Below are positions 33,631 through 46,534 of a DNA stretch of 64,000 nt, piece by piece. Both the position numbers and the translations under genes were made by a program. The stretch comes from Laccaria trichodermophora (lineage: Eukaryota > Basidiomycota > Agaricomycetes > Agaricales > Hydnangiaceae). Location of the stretch: the NCBI GenBank assembly GCA_018417955.1, contig JACTVC010000019.1:248001-312000 (forward strand), given 5' to 3'. Each line of letters begins with the position of its first letter. Position 1 is the first letter of the stretch. Below the pieces are notes generated by a model. That model worked only from the letters and a program-made list of their open reading frames with translations. It made no database searches and was not told where the DNA came from.

Positions 33631-34838
33631 TAGTGTTGCAAACTCACCTAGTGTTGCAAATCACCGTCTCACACCTCAACGAACAGGACTGAGCCTCTGA
33701 AAATATTTGAGACAATGTAAACCAATATGCTTAACATGACTCTATTTTTTATTTGAGGAAAATCCCTCAGGAAACAAGCTTAGGAGGGTAGATATAGTGA
33801 AATTCTGTGGTTTGACAGCATGTTGCCCACCTAGAATAATTGAAACTGGGCGAAGAGTCGTAAAACTTTGTCCTAACAAAGATACATACTTATGCTAAAC
33901 ACTACAGATAAATTTGAGCCTATCCGTTGAGTAGCTCTATGAAAAGGACATTTGAGTGGGCGAGCGTGACAATTCAAAGCTGCCCATTCGAACTCCGACG
34001 AAGGGTGGGTCGACGTAAATGTGGGTTCCAAGGGAGGGGAGCGTTTTCGGAGGCCTCTGGGCCCAGCTCCTTTGAATTCGGCTTCGCCGAATTCATCAGC
34101 GGCATCGCCGCAGCTCACTTACTCATCATCTGAATAATACCCCTCTTCGTGCCGCCATGGCTCAGTGCTATTCATTAGCGACGCTGAGTCAGGCGCTATG
34201 GCGCGCAGAGAGGTATATAAGCCTGGGTACCTCCTCTGCGCTGCCTTAGCAGCTCTTGTGAGACACCCAGGTAAGCACGTCGTGCTTCTTTCCCCTAGGA
34301 CGAACTCTCATCTCTCTTGAATAATAGTCTTGTCGGCGCCGCCCTCTCTCTTCAAATAAACAAAGACTATTATTTTGCACGGTGAGAGTCCCGCTTCCTC
34401 GGCGCCGCCGACCCCTCTCTTCAACCTAACAAAGAGCTCGGCTGATTGTCTAGTACAGTGCGATACACGAGTACTATGATCCACTTGAAGATTAGGATCT
34501 AGTCAAAAGACTAGATCATTTATTGGCTACCCCGTGACCTTGTAAGAGCGCTTTTGCAGAGGCGTGCTGACATCAAAACGTGAACAGGGCGGAGATTGTA
34601 ATCTCACCTCATCGTTTCTGATTTGGCGTGATCTGACGTGACTCCACCGTGACAAAATTTGCAACACTAGGTGATTTTCTCTTTTGCCTCGGCACCAACC
34701 TCACCCACCTCAGATAAATATGAAAAAAGCATATTATGAAAGCCTAGAACTAAGGCTTTCCAATGGTCAAAGAATTACAAAAATTGGTTGAGTTCTTGAG
34801 GCACTATAGTGGTTTGATTGGAATATTTGCAACACCCC
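33631..34838. mobile_element. Nested inverted-repeat insertion(s) in the NACHT gene
   Basis: GTGTTGCAAA occurs at the left end (33633) and again at 33651. Its reverse complement TTTGCAACAC ends at 34667 and again at 34835. The inner pair gives a perfect 17-bp inverted repeat (CACCTAGTGTTGCAAAT) flanked by TA on both sides (33649-33650, 34668-34669), suggesting a TA-targeting MITE inside or beside another relative. CCC flanks the outer pair, and coding sequence resumes directly after it. No transposase. Inside is a 9-bp hairpin (GATCTAGTC, 34498) and a TATA-like TATATAAG (34214). Exact nesting is uncertain. Confidence 0.65.
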
Positions 34839-34860
34839 GTCAATGATAGTACTGTTCATG

Positions 34861-36008
34861 GAGCATACAGCCGTCACAAAGAATGACGTCGTTGCAATGG
34901 GAAATGAAAGGATGAAGAACTGATGAAGACCCGCCAACAGCGACAGCGCCTTGACAGACTTGACAGCGTGTTTGAAGGAAGCGGTGGTCCAGAATGCCCC
35001 CGTGTGCCTACTTAGGTTGACATCAAAGCAACGTGAATTTTTTTCTAAGGCAAATAGCAACGTTTTTTACAAGGTTTTCCTTGCTACGCTTATTCTTTTT
35101 CCGTGACATACTGGGGAGGACAACTACTGCATATATTATAGTATGAGATATTTACATATATCTACAACACACAAGGGTTGGTGTCTGTGTACACCCAAAT
35201 CACCCCGTTGCATCCGCCGCGCGAGCTCATCAGCACGCCGTGCCATGGTCCACATCAACACAAACAAAACTAAGTAGAAGGGGTGGTATCAGATTTGAAA
35301 CAAGGGGAGGGGAGGGGGGCATACAGAATCACATACACGGTTCTACCTAAAACCCCCATGGCCTGCACTCTACCCATTGGCCAATAAAGGCCCGGCATCA
35401 TGCGATGTGTCGATCGCGTTTGGGCATGTTGCCTTGTGTCGGGTTTTCCATGTCTGGGCATCTTAGCATGATGTGTCGCGATCGGTCGCGTACCGTCATT
35501 TGGTTGGTTGCATGTCGCGTCGCATTTGGGCGTGTTGCCGTCACGTCTCTTGCGTCGCGTCCCTCGTGTCTGGGCATTTTCGCTCTATGCGTCGGTCGCG
35601 CACAGTCGATGTCAGTCATTTGGTTAGTTGCATGTCGCGTCGCGTTTGGCCACGTTGCCGTCGTGTCTCTTGTGTCGCTCTCTGGTGGCTGGGCATTTTC
35701 GCGTCCATACGCGGCATGCACGTCGTGTGGATGCCGCGTCAACGAGGCCGAGGGGAGTGTAGACGAGGCTGAGGGGAGTATCGACGAGGAAGGCTGGGCG
35801 GGAATGGGGGTCAGGACCAAAAAGATTTCAAAAGCTCAGAGCTGTCATTGTTTGGCAACTGTTGCAATGCTTTGGCTTATTTGGACATCATCACGTCAAT
35901 CACGGCGACGGCTGACGTGACTTGGACGTGACACTGACAGGGAAGTTCCCGAAGGTCAAAGCCGAAGGCTTCTGAGACTACGTCATTCTTTGTGACGGCT
36001 GTGTTATC
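34861..36008. mobile_element. Mutator-like (MULE) non-autonomous element, 1,148 bp
   Basis: The 9-bp direct repeat CTGTTCATG is present at 34852-34860 and 36009-36017. The ends are inverted repeats of about 29 bp beginning GA, with a perfect 23-bp stretch starting ACAGCCGTCACAAAGAATGA (left from 34867; right complement ending 36002). A 9-bp target duplication with long inverted ends is the Mutator signature. No transposase frame; the middle carries a 120-bp minisatellite. Confidence 0.85.
35414..35700. repeat. 120-bp tandem repeat inside the MULE-like element
   Basis: TTGGTTGGTTGCATGTCGCG at 35500-35519 recurs 120 bp later (35620-35639) with one change, and surrounding sequence (GTTGCCGTCACGTCTCTTG, TCTGGGCATTTTCGC) follows the same period. 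About two and a half units are present; the first is shorter. GC-rich with many CG dinucleotides, unlike the AT-rich flanks. Confidence 0.8.
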
Positions 36009-36026
36009 CTGTTCATGACAAGGGAA

Positions 36027-36089
36027 CGTGGTAATATGCTTCTAATTCGTGGTAATATGCCTCTATTTCGTGGTAATATGCCTCTAATT
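36027..36089 (+). repeat. Three 21-bp tandem repeats (heptapeptide RGNMPLI)
   Basis: CGTGGTAATATGCCTCTAAT-type units occupy 36027-36047, 36048-36068 and 36069-36089, immediately right of the MULE-like element. They are similar to the NACHT coding segment LERGNLES that follows (about 36110), so they may be a local expansion of host coding sequence. Confidence 0.8.
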
Positions 36090-37522
36090 CAGCACCTATT
36101 GGGCCTTGAACGTGGAAATCTTGAGTCTTTGCTGTATGACGTCCATTCAATTATTGACGTTGATATCCGAGGACGTTCTATTCAAATAGCACATGCATCA
36201 CTAATTGACTTTTTTGTGGACCACTCACGATCAGGGGACTACTTTCTGGACTCAAAGGATGTGCATGCTGACATCACACAAATGTGCTTTCGGGTCCTGT
36301 TTCCTGATACTGTCGTTGATGGTGCCCACCAATGTGAGCTCTTTTCTGTATAGTCTCATGACACTGATTCTCAATGTACATCTGAAGCGAGCCAATACGC
36401 CCAGAACTTTTGGTATCATCATCTTCAGAACGCTGCACCTACCCAGGAACTTCTAAATCTTTTAAATAAGTGTGCAAGTGATGAAGCGGCCCTGGATTAT
36501 ACGGATAAATTGAAGCGCAACATGCGACATCGGCTGGGCAAGTTAGATGTTCAGGCACTCATACTGTCATGGTTGAAGAAAAATGTATGAAGCTGCCTTT
36601 CTGTGCTATGCTGTCGTGGCATTGTGAAGTCACCTTCTTGACTAGGACACTTGTTTAGAACTCTATCTCCACTATCGCACCCTCTTTGACTACGAAATTG
36701 CTTCCATAGTGGATCAAAGTCCTTCACCTGAACGTCTTATCATATGGATTGCGATGCTCCCTGAAATATCCGCATATCCCGCCGTATATCCCATGACCCA
36801 GGCTTTAGCTACGGTATTCGAGATGCCCGCTGAAGACGGTGAGCCCAACTCGATTATTCCGCTACGTGATTGTCTTGTCAGTCTTTTTGAAGCTGGCATG
36901 GGAAGCCATCCCCATCTTTTCGAAGAATTTTTTTCAGACTCCATCCGCTCTGGAAATTTTTTCATTGGGTGTGATGTACACACCAAAATTACATTGCTCT
37001 TGTTGAGGCACATCGATAAATGTATCTTGGAGCCTGTGTTGGATGATGGCCTACCGGATGCTGCTGCATGGCATTGGGAATCTCTCCGTCAACAGCTGCA
37101 CAGTTTGAAATGGTGGCGGCACTGGTCCTTCCACCTCTCACAATCCTCGCCTTCCTCGGTTGAACTAGGAAAGTTCCTTCAGAGATTTTCGCCAAAATCA
37201 TTTCGATCTGTGATGGAAATCCATGACGGTGTTGATTTTGGACACTTTCATGGTCATCTCTCAATCCATGATATGCAGAAGTCTGTTACGCATTACCTCC
37301 TGGTGTGTCTTACATCGTTACTTGATCATCTTGACTCAGTCGGACTATTCAATTAGCGAAATGCACAATATTGTGAGGGTAACATATCTCCATTAAAAGA
37401 TACAGGTGTATCGGTCAAGTCGCATGGTTGGTTCAATATGTCAATCTTTCTTGAGTTCTTGTCTGTCAGGTTAGTCCATCATGATGCTTCATGCATGGAT
37501 AGCATACCATTACATTTCCAGG

Positions 37523-37796
37523 TCATGGTCGAGATTGCGTAAGGCGAAATAACCGCCTCATCTCCCTAGGTTTACCACGAGACGCTCCAGCCATAGTTGC
37601 GAAATGGGACGAGCTCCAAGCTAGGCTTCGTGTCCTGGAAAAGATACCAACCTGGGCTGAACAGACAGAGAAGCTTGATCATGTGCTTGGCCTCCTCAAT
37701 GCAACAGGCGAACTATTAGCTGCGGATGAGCAAGGCGATGAGGAGCTCGCGGTGTATAGCGTTAGGGTTGCTACTACGCACGGGGTTTTTGTGTGA
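37523..37796 (+). pseudogene. Fragment related to the 209-aa gene at 25.6 kb
   Basis: From about 37563 the sequence encodes LPRDAPAIVAKWDELQARLR, then LEKIPTWAEQTEKLDHVL and a final ATTHGVFV with TGA. This matches the C-terminal third of the 25617-26246 protein in order. The preceding 40 bp align weakly and contain a stop, and no N-terminal part is present. It directly follows the NACHT gene end. Confidence 0.8.
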
Positions 37797-37966
37797 ATCT
37801 TCTTTTCACTGAATCTGTTCTGGAAACCTTTGCTTTTATGCAAGTCAAAACTTGGGCAGAAAAAGATTACTGCAAGGGACGGGTATATCTGATTAAGGGT
37901 ACTACGTAAACATACCTAAATATCTATGGGCGTCCACGATTTTTGCCTGAAAACACTTCAAGTTAT

Positions 37967-39434
37967 TCATTCGCCTCCATCCGCACCTCCACTGGCATCA
38001 CCTCCAGCATCCCCATCTCCGTCGGCATCATGATGTGCATCTCCAGCCACAGCCATGGCATGTGAGGCATCAACGTGTTCCGGTTCCCAACCCAGACTAC
38101 CGCCAATGACGGTTGTAGACTCAATCACAAAATTGACGACAGGCGGGGCGTCGAAGGTCGCTTTCTCGTGAAAGGGTTCATCAGCAACCTCTGTCCAGTC
38201 GTCGTCCACAGCATTGGGGGTGGAAGACGTGTCTTCGACCTTCTTTTCCTCCTCGATAGGCAACAAGGCGGTGGCAACGATGACGGGGTCAGAGACAAGC
38301 TGCTTCTCCGACGTATCAGCTTGATCTGCAGCCGGCTCCTTCTCGTCAAGCGTAGCAACTTGCTTGTACTCCCACTCGCTAATTCCCACCTTTGCACCAA
38401 GCACCTCCCATCTCGTTCTCCACCTACTTGTGCGCTCCTCACACATCCCTACAAGCTCATTCCAGTATTTCTCGTGGACATACTCGAAGTCCTTATCCCC
38501 GCCCCACCACTCACTCATGACCATATCCTTGGCGAATAACCCATCTTTGATGATGTCAGGGTTGAATTTAACTTTTTCTCGTGTGATTGGGTCGACGAAG
38601 GGCATTATTATCTTGAAGAAGGCGTTGACGAGGAAAGGGACGTTAATGACGAGTGCTAGGCCCAGGCGCTCGGGGTAGTGCTCCTGCAGGATGTTGAGCA
38701 CCGTCCGGGCGGTGCTCAGTGAGGGATTCTTTGCTTTATCAGCGAAGTTTATTAACAGGGCGAGGGTTCTGTATCAGAAAAAGTGGGTTGGGTTGGCTTG
38801 TGCGGAAGTGAAAAGAAAGAGACTGACTCTACGCCGGGTTCCATGAGGTCAACGCCTCGTTCTAGCATCCAGACTGCGAACTGGATTTGGCGTGTTGGCT
38901 CAGTGGTGTTTTGGCGGCTAGGTACCATGTAGAAGGCGGGTTTGCCCTTGACGTCGTAGCCGAATAGGATTTCTTTCCCTGTAACCGCCTGTTTTGAATA
39001 CGAAATGTGAGCTTGAATGAATACCCATGAGAACCTGGTAGGCGTCACACACCTCAGGCTCGACGTGGGCAGCGTTGACGGTATCGTAAAGACCGTATTC
39101 ACGTCTCCATTTCAGCGTTGCTTCTAGTCTAGTTATCGCAGGTTGTACTTTCCATTTCGTGGCGCGTAAATAACTGCTTGCCAGTTAGCGTGGCTGAATG
39201 AGGAGTCAAGTATATATACCGTAATAGGCACTCGCGAGAAAGCCAGAACTTCTCAGCTGGCGTCAACTCTCCGTTCTCATCCACGTTTGGCAGGACGTAG
39301 GAGTCAGCAGAGAAATGCTCTAGCACGGTGTCGTACATCGCCTGCTCAGTGTCTGATACGGTCGCCCTAGGGTCTTCCTGAAAAATGGGAATGGGGGCCA
39401 CGGGGGTATAGACCTTTTCCTTCTCTGAAGACAT
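37967..39434 (-). CDS. Sec14-like (CRAL-TRIO) phosphatidylinositol-transfer protein
   Basis: Sec14-type proteins exchange phosphatidylinositol and another lipid between membranes. Exons 39434-39220, 39173-39053, 38988-38824 and 38768-37967. The CRAL-TRIO N-terminal helices include SRECLLRYLRATKWKV and LEATLKWRREYGL; the lipid-binding core includes ILFGYDVKGKPAFYMVPSRQ, LNILQEHYPERLG and FFKIIMPFVDP. A C-terminal tail (from about 38400) is acidic and ends in Gly/Asp/Ala repeats. The start ATG 39434 gives MSSEKEKVYTPVAP. With canonical sites the exon 3/exon 4 junction leaves one base too many (exon total 1,303 nt), so there is a frame problem at about 38768-38824: a real indel, unusual splice site or sequence error. 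Confidence 0.8.
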
Positions 39435-39696
39435 GGTAAAGTTGGGTGTGGGTTGGTGGGGAGAGAGAAAGAGAAGTGAAATGCTGGCACGTCGTGTATA
39501 TATGACCCTGAAGCCGAATTGAAGTTCATAATGCCAATAAATTTGTGATCGGCGGGTGGACCCAAAAGGAAATTCAATTACCATGCAACTCACATGGCAA
39601 GTTCGACGCTTCAAGCTCTTGCCACCATCGTTCTGCCATTCTTATTGTCGTCGTCGTCATCGTTACACAGCGACAAACCCTCTTATACTGTCAGCT

Positions 39697-41474
<1,778 letters not shown>

Positions 41475-42753
41475 TTAATGTGAAGCATGATGTGGGGGAG
41501 ATGAAATCAATGTAAGGGACTGTTGAATTGGTCGTGTATGAAACCTTTTGCAATGAGATGTATTTGAGTGCATGCCAAGTGCATGCGGCTGGTTGTTGGA
41601 GTGCTGAAAAATGGCAGCAGTTGGGCAGCAGGCAGTCCTGAGGCAAGTCCGATTTGTTCGAAAACCAGGTTCATCGAATCATCCCGTTGAAATCAGGCTT
41701 TGGGGTCAATGCCAGATAAACCTGAGTCGGCTTGCCACCCTGAAATCCCACGCCTATCTCCCTTACCCCCTCGTCGACTGTACTTGGTCTGGAAACGCTC
41801 TTTTACACTAATCATCTCTATCAATCTACCCCGTGGCCATAGAAAGGACTTGTTGGTTGGCCCAGATTCTTCTCAATAACCACTACTTGTTGGCCAGTCC
41901 AAAGCAAGGTGCCAACAAGATGTAGGCACCGACTCGACTGTTCAATTTACTAGGAACACGCCAAGTCGAAATCCTTGAGGCCCTTTGTCCTCCTTTGTCC
42001 CCTTCTTGCTCCTTCGTGGCGTGTTACCTCGTGTTACACGTATTCGCGCCCGCCGAGCCTCAGGGGAGAAAAAATCTGTACCTGCAGGTCGAAGATTGCG
42101 TCCCCTTTCCCTCGATTTTCGTGTGGCTTTGGACTGCGGGGTACAGATTCCGTTGGAAAATCTGTCGACTTGCGTGTTTTTGTTGAAGAGCTTAGTTCAG
42201 CGCGAGCCAATCGTGGCACTATGCTTAAGCATCTGTATGCTATTCTTCAAAGTCAATGCCCAGCGTCGACTTTCAATGTTCATTTTACCCTGGACATCTC
42301 TATCGCCGTGAAATCTCATAACACGTCTTATTTTCCGTCAAGCGTTCCTTCATTACAACCCCTTTGCGTACCTGGTGCGGCCACCGCTTTCCCAATGCTT
42401 ACTTTGGCAAGTTGGCCTCGAAAGGAATAAGCATTGTGACAGCGGATCCTAGCGCTATGAGCTCCAAGTCAGAAGGGGTAACTGCTCATCCCCTGAAGAG
42501 GGACCGACCTGGCGGGGTTGCTGCAGCTCCTTTTTTCGGTTTAAAGTCGTCTTCAATAGGTTATAGGCGATGTCGTTCTTCCGGTTTGAAAGGGCAGGCA
42601 CAGTGCTTGAAGGTCGATCTATCACATTCCAGGTCAAGTCGGCGATAGACAAGAGGTATAAAGGTAGAATGTTTCCAATTAGTTCAACAACGCACCGTCT
42701 TACACATTCTTCGCTTGACAGGATAAACTCGCTCTCATACCGCATATTTTATC
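41475..42753. other. Intergenic region with promoter of the 808-aa gene
   Basis: The first 150 bp resemble the 3' flank of the iminopeptidase remnant at 29.6-29.8 kb, so the duplication included flanking DNA. The rest shows no gene. TATAAAG at 42657-42663 lies about 90 bp before the next ATG. Confidence 0.6.
42657..42663 (+). promoter_or_regulatory. TATA box of the 808-aa gene
   Basis: TATAAAG 91 bp upstream of the ATG at 42754. Confidence 0.5.
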
Positions 42754-45290
42754 ATGTCTGCTTCCGACGATGAGTCTCCTTCCTCTCCAGTCGCCGCCGC
42801 CGCTACTTCGAATGCCATCCCCGCCTCCGCAGCCGCGACCGGCGACTTCATGAAGGCGGTTCAGCAGCAACTACTGCAACTTTTCAATCCGACCTCCGGG
42901 CAGACCTTCGCGGTCCAGTTTCCGGGGCGCTTCCTCCAGGAGGATCTGTATGCCTGGGACACCGAAAAGGCCGGAATTTACGGCCAATTCAGCAAGCCGG
43001 TCGTCGTCAACGAGAGTGAGTTTCGACTCGTTGACCAGCTCTATGATGTCGGGGAGGTCGTTGGTGCCCCGAATGGGTCAAATCTTTCCATCATTTATCA
43101 GGAGATTCTAAACAACTTGGTTCCTGGGTTCGACAGTTCCCAGGCCAACTTGGCAAAGCAGCAGGACAAGATTCGTCAGTGGCTTTTGAAGGACGTTCCT
43201 GCCGCTCCCTGGGTCAAGGACCTTCTCGAGGAGCAGCACCAGCGTGCCGGGACTTCATCGACTCCCAACGCGTCGACTCATAATGCCTCCAATGGCTCGT
43301 TCGCTGTTGCGAATAAGCTCACAGAAGACGGAAAAGTTAATCGTATGGAACTTGCGGAGGCTCTCATGGAGGAGTATCTGACGGCGAAAAGCGCTTGGGA
43401 GCTCGACCGCGACAACATGATCAGGAAGGCTAACTTGAAGCCGGAAGATATGGAAGAGCTTACGCAGACGCTTGCACATATTACAGCCGTTCGTGAGGCT
43501 CAACTGTCTGCAAAATACGCCGATGCCGTCGTGCTTGGCTACTCTCATACTATCCGCCAATATCTCGGCTACATGGATATCACAAGTCCAGCTGAAATGT
43601 TGCAAAACGCCAAAGATTCTTTTCGCGAGTCCGCTTCTAGCTCTCTCGATGGCAGCATGAGCGTGTATCCAGTACAAATGACCCCTGTTGATTGGTTCCA
43701 AGGCCTCTCCACCTCTTTCTCTTTGGAAGATCTTACTCCAAGTATCGACATCATTCAGATGGAGATCGATACCGGGTCAAAGCAAATCGAGGCTTTGCAG
43801 ACTCGTTTGGCTTTTTTGCAGGGTACACCGAAGGCCGACCTCAATCAGTTGAAGCAGAACCTTGACACTGCACAGACTAACAATGCGCAAGCACAAGCCG
43901 AGCTCTCAAACAAATACAATGCTAACGTTGTTTCCGCTGCACTCACATGTGTTAGTCCTACCGGCGATTTCCTCATGACCGAGTTTACGGCCGCAGCAAA
44001 GTCGCTGAACATTGTACCGAGTCTCTACACTGGTATTGAGGACGCGATGCAGAAAGTCGGAGGCGCTCAAGTTGCCGTCGTAAATGCGAGTCGTGCCTAT
44101 ACGACCCTACTCTCGGAGGTTACCGCAGCTGAAGCTTCAGACACTGTTCTCGAAGAGAAGCAGCTTACTATGCAGATTACTTCGCTGCAGAGCGAGGTCA
44201 CAGAACTCACTACGCGCATCAAATTTCTGCGCTTCGATGCCTCTGGTGCCCTCAAAACGCCCAAGGACCCAACGACTCCTGTTAAAACGGCAGACGTTCC
44301 GATCTTGCCTCCCAATTCCGCATCAAGTGGCAGTCGATGGGAGGATATCGTCATCAACTACCAAACGTCGAACATGTTCTCGACAACGGACTCATCTTCT
44401 ACCGCTTATTCGCCGAGTTCGGGACTGTCCTTCTTCTTTGGCGGATCTTCTTCTTCTTCGTCAAAGTCAAGCGCGGAAAATTCAAGCTCTCTCAAGCAGA
44501 CAGATTTCACGATGGAAATTGGTTTCCGTGCCACGATGGTCACTGTCGATCGAAGCGGATGGTTCCAGCCCCAATTTTTCAAGCAATCAACTGGATTCTA
44601 TCATATCGATTCACAAGTTTCATGGAGCAAGTGGCCTGCATCGATTAAAGGAGCTTCTGACCTCCAAAATGCAACTGCTGATACTTGGGATGCCATGAAT
44701 AGGTATCTGATGCCAGCCTTTCCAGTCGGCTATCTTATCTGCAAGGTCAGTCGCTAGCCAACGTTGCTGAAATTGGTTTCCTTACGTACTTGCTTTCAGG
44801 ATATCACCATCAAGGTATCATTGGAGTCGACGACACAGGAATCTGATAGCAGGGTTTTGCAATCTCAAACCTCATCGTCTAGTGGAATTCTCTTGTGGTC
44901 GACTTCTAGTTCAAGCACCAAGACCTCCTCCCACCAGGGTGTCTTTACGCAAACAACCTCAGATGGATTGGTTATTCGTATCCCTGGCCCTCAGGTAGAT
45001 TTACGAAACGGTCAGTTATTGGATTCCCTCTGACGTTCTTTTCCAAACAGATTACAGGCTATATGTTTGAAATCATGCCCAACGATCTGACCACCCAGCT
45101 CCCTGAAACCATTCCCGAGGGTTTCTTCATCCCTGATGACGACTACGACTCGACCTTTCAACGGGGACCAACTGTAGTGCCAGTAGTGACACCGAGCAAC
45201 GCCGCCCAGGTAGCGGAGACACCTCAGCTTCGAATTCCTAGTAAGCCTGCCACAGCTAGTACGCTGCCGCGACCCCAGGCCAGGACCTAA
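42754..45290 (+). CDS. Uncharacterised 808-aa protein
   Basis: Three exons (42754-44745, 44800-44994, 45051-45290) join in phase. The N-terminus is Ala/Ser/Pro-rich and disordered; then a globular part (QTFAVQFPGRFLQEDLYAWD), long helical stretches likely to be coiled coils (SIDIIQMEIDTGSKQIEALQ; EEKQLTMQITSLQSEVTEL), a Ser-rich spacer with GLSFFFGGSSSSSS (about residue 560), and a beta-rich C-terminal part (FTMEIGFRATMVTVDRSGWF; DGLVIRIPGPQ; ITGYMFEIMPND). No signal peptide, membrane helix or known domain was recognised. Open across 2.5 kb with consistent GT-AG introns, so it is real. Ala/Gln-rich coil plus beta tail suggests a structural or scaffold protein; function unknown. Confidence 0.8.
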
Positions 45291-45894
45291 GGCTACCTAC
45301 CGCTCGTGGCTCATCATCTTTCGTCTTGTTCATCACGACTTACGTTCGTCCTATCTCTTGTGTCTTTAAGAGTATATAACCACGTGCAGTAGATCTCCAT
45401 CCTGCGAACTTTGAGTCTCCTGTTTTCGGGCTCATGATGTCCACCTTTCCTCGCATCGGCCACCTTTTTTACTATCTCCAACCCCCTTCCGTCTACCGTT
45501 TTGCTAAAAAAAACTGTCTCGCTTGTCACACCTGTTGAATACATGTTATGCAGATTTGTCGGGTTTAAGTTGATAGTTATACAAGGCCAATAGAGGCACG
45601 TGACAACTTGCTGGTGTGCATTCGCTGCCGGGCTCGAGTCACACATCGGGTTCGAGCCTCTCGGATTTGGAATTCAGTGTTTAGTATCAGTGACCGCTTC
45701 CTCTGCTATCAGTCATAACGCCGCCCCGCTTAGCTGTTCTGTTACTGCAAGCTCGTCTCGCGCCTCGTTTCTCCCACCCCCACAAACCCTAAATTGGTCC
45801 ATTACAACTGCACATGTCGCCAGGTCTCGCAACCTTTTGAATCTGGAAAGCTTGTTGAACTTTCGATTTGTTCAGACTTTCCCTCATTAAGAAG

Positions 45895-45993
45895 TCGGGT
45901 ATGGTGTAACGGCTAACATTGCCGCCTCTCATGATCATATTTAAATGCTGATTGTGATCGCGGCAGCTCGGGGTTCGATTCCCCGTACCCGAA
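45895..45993 (+). tRNA. tRNA-Glu (anticodon CTC) with a 27-nt intron
   Basis: The acceptor stem TCGGGTA pairs perfectly with TACCCGA. D stem GTGT/ACAT, anticodon stem GCCGC/GCGGC, T stem CGGGG/CCCCG with loop TTCGATT all pair. The anticodon loop reads C-T-C-T-C-A then an intron at 45932-45958, directly after position 37, the standard place for eukaryotic tRNA introns. Anticodon CTC reads GAG (Glu). The discriminator base is A (45993). A T6 run at 46011-46016 is the Pol III terminator. Confidence 0.96.
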
Positions 45994-46010
45994 TTCTTCT
46001 ATTCGTTGTC

Positions 46011-46016
46011 TTTTTT
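46011..46016 (+). terminator. Pol III terminator of tRNA-Glu
   Basis: TTTTTT on the coding strand, 18 bp after the mature 3' end. Confidence 0.8.
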
Positions 46017-46534
46017 AAAACTAATACAACAACCAACTGTCTGTACAATGTTCATTTGAAAACAGATAACTCCTCTCCAACTCTGACAATTGATAACCAG
46101 TATGTATTTTTCCCACGAATACCTCTCCACCAAAACGTTGTCGAAACGCGTCGTGTCTATTGAGGTCACCATACACATACTTTGGACGAGCACTGGGCGA
46201 ACTATCGATAAATGTGCCCCTGTACCACGCGCAGCCAGCCAGCCAACAAAGCCTTCCCAGACTGGGTTCTGCCTTTGTATGATGGCATCGTTTGATCATC
46301 ACGCACGGGTGGGTTCATCGTAGTGTTATGTGCAGGCTCCACTGTGCATACTTTCTGGAACTTCCTTTGACTCAAACGAAGACGACGGCTTAGGACGCGT
46401 CGTCTTGAACAACGCTTGCATTAAGAATGCCATCCTTCGGCGTAGTCTCGGGTAGTCTCGTATCTTGACCCGGTAAGTATTTGGGGCTTACCATCGGGCT
46501 CCCGTGCCAGTTCTTACCAGCTACCTTCAAGTTG

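Larger units (their letters stand above)
32480..37356 (+). pseudogene. NACHT-domain STAND NTPase (NLR-like), broken by two insertions
   Basis: The family are signal-transducing NTPases used in fungal self/non-self recognition. Exon 1 is 32480-32573 (MFNNTSDWEIHGGSYYN), exon 2 starts at 32630. Walker A is LYGPAGAGKSAIAQS and Walker B is RFIIIDGLDECIG. The frame ends at TAG 33631-33633, a stop formed at the junction with inserted DNA. The gene resumes after the insertions: VNDSTV at 34839, then QHLLGLERGNLESLL (36087), IQIAHASLIDFFVDHSRSGD, a Trp/His-rich part (NFWYHHLQNAA) and a final exon (about 36660-37356) of helical sequence ending DHLDSVGLFN. No WD40 or ankyrin repeats follow. A splice over 33.6-36.0 kb as a giant intron is possible but would need to remove both elements exactly. 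Confidence 0.8.

Noticed and set aside
34130..34480. Possible solo LTR with TATATAAG promoter
   Set aside because: TG...CA ends and a target duplication could not be found; the stretch lies inside another inverted-repeat element.
35398..35920. Overlapping open frames of 99-171 codons
   Set aside because: They arise from the GC-rich 120-bp tandem repeat inside the MULE-like element.
33631..36086. One 2.4-kb intron of the NACHT gene instead of insertions
   Set aside because: Coding sequence and a target duplication are recognisable between and around the elements, so disruption is the simpler reading.
41975..42430. 151-codon open frame upstream of the 808-aa gene
   Set aside because: No homology or domain, overlapping frames of similar length, and it sits in the promoter region.
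45640..45665. B-box-like GGGTTCGAGCC
   Set aside because: No A-box at proper spacing and no stems fold into a tRNA.
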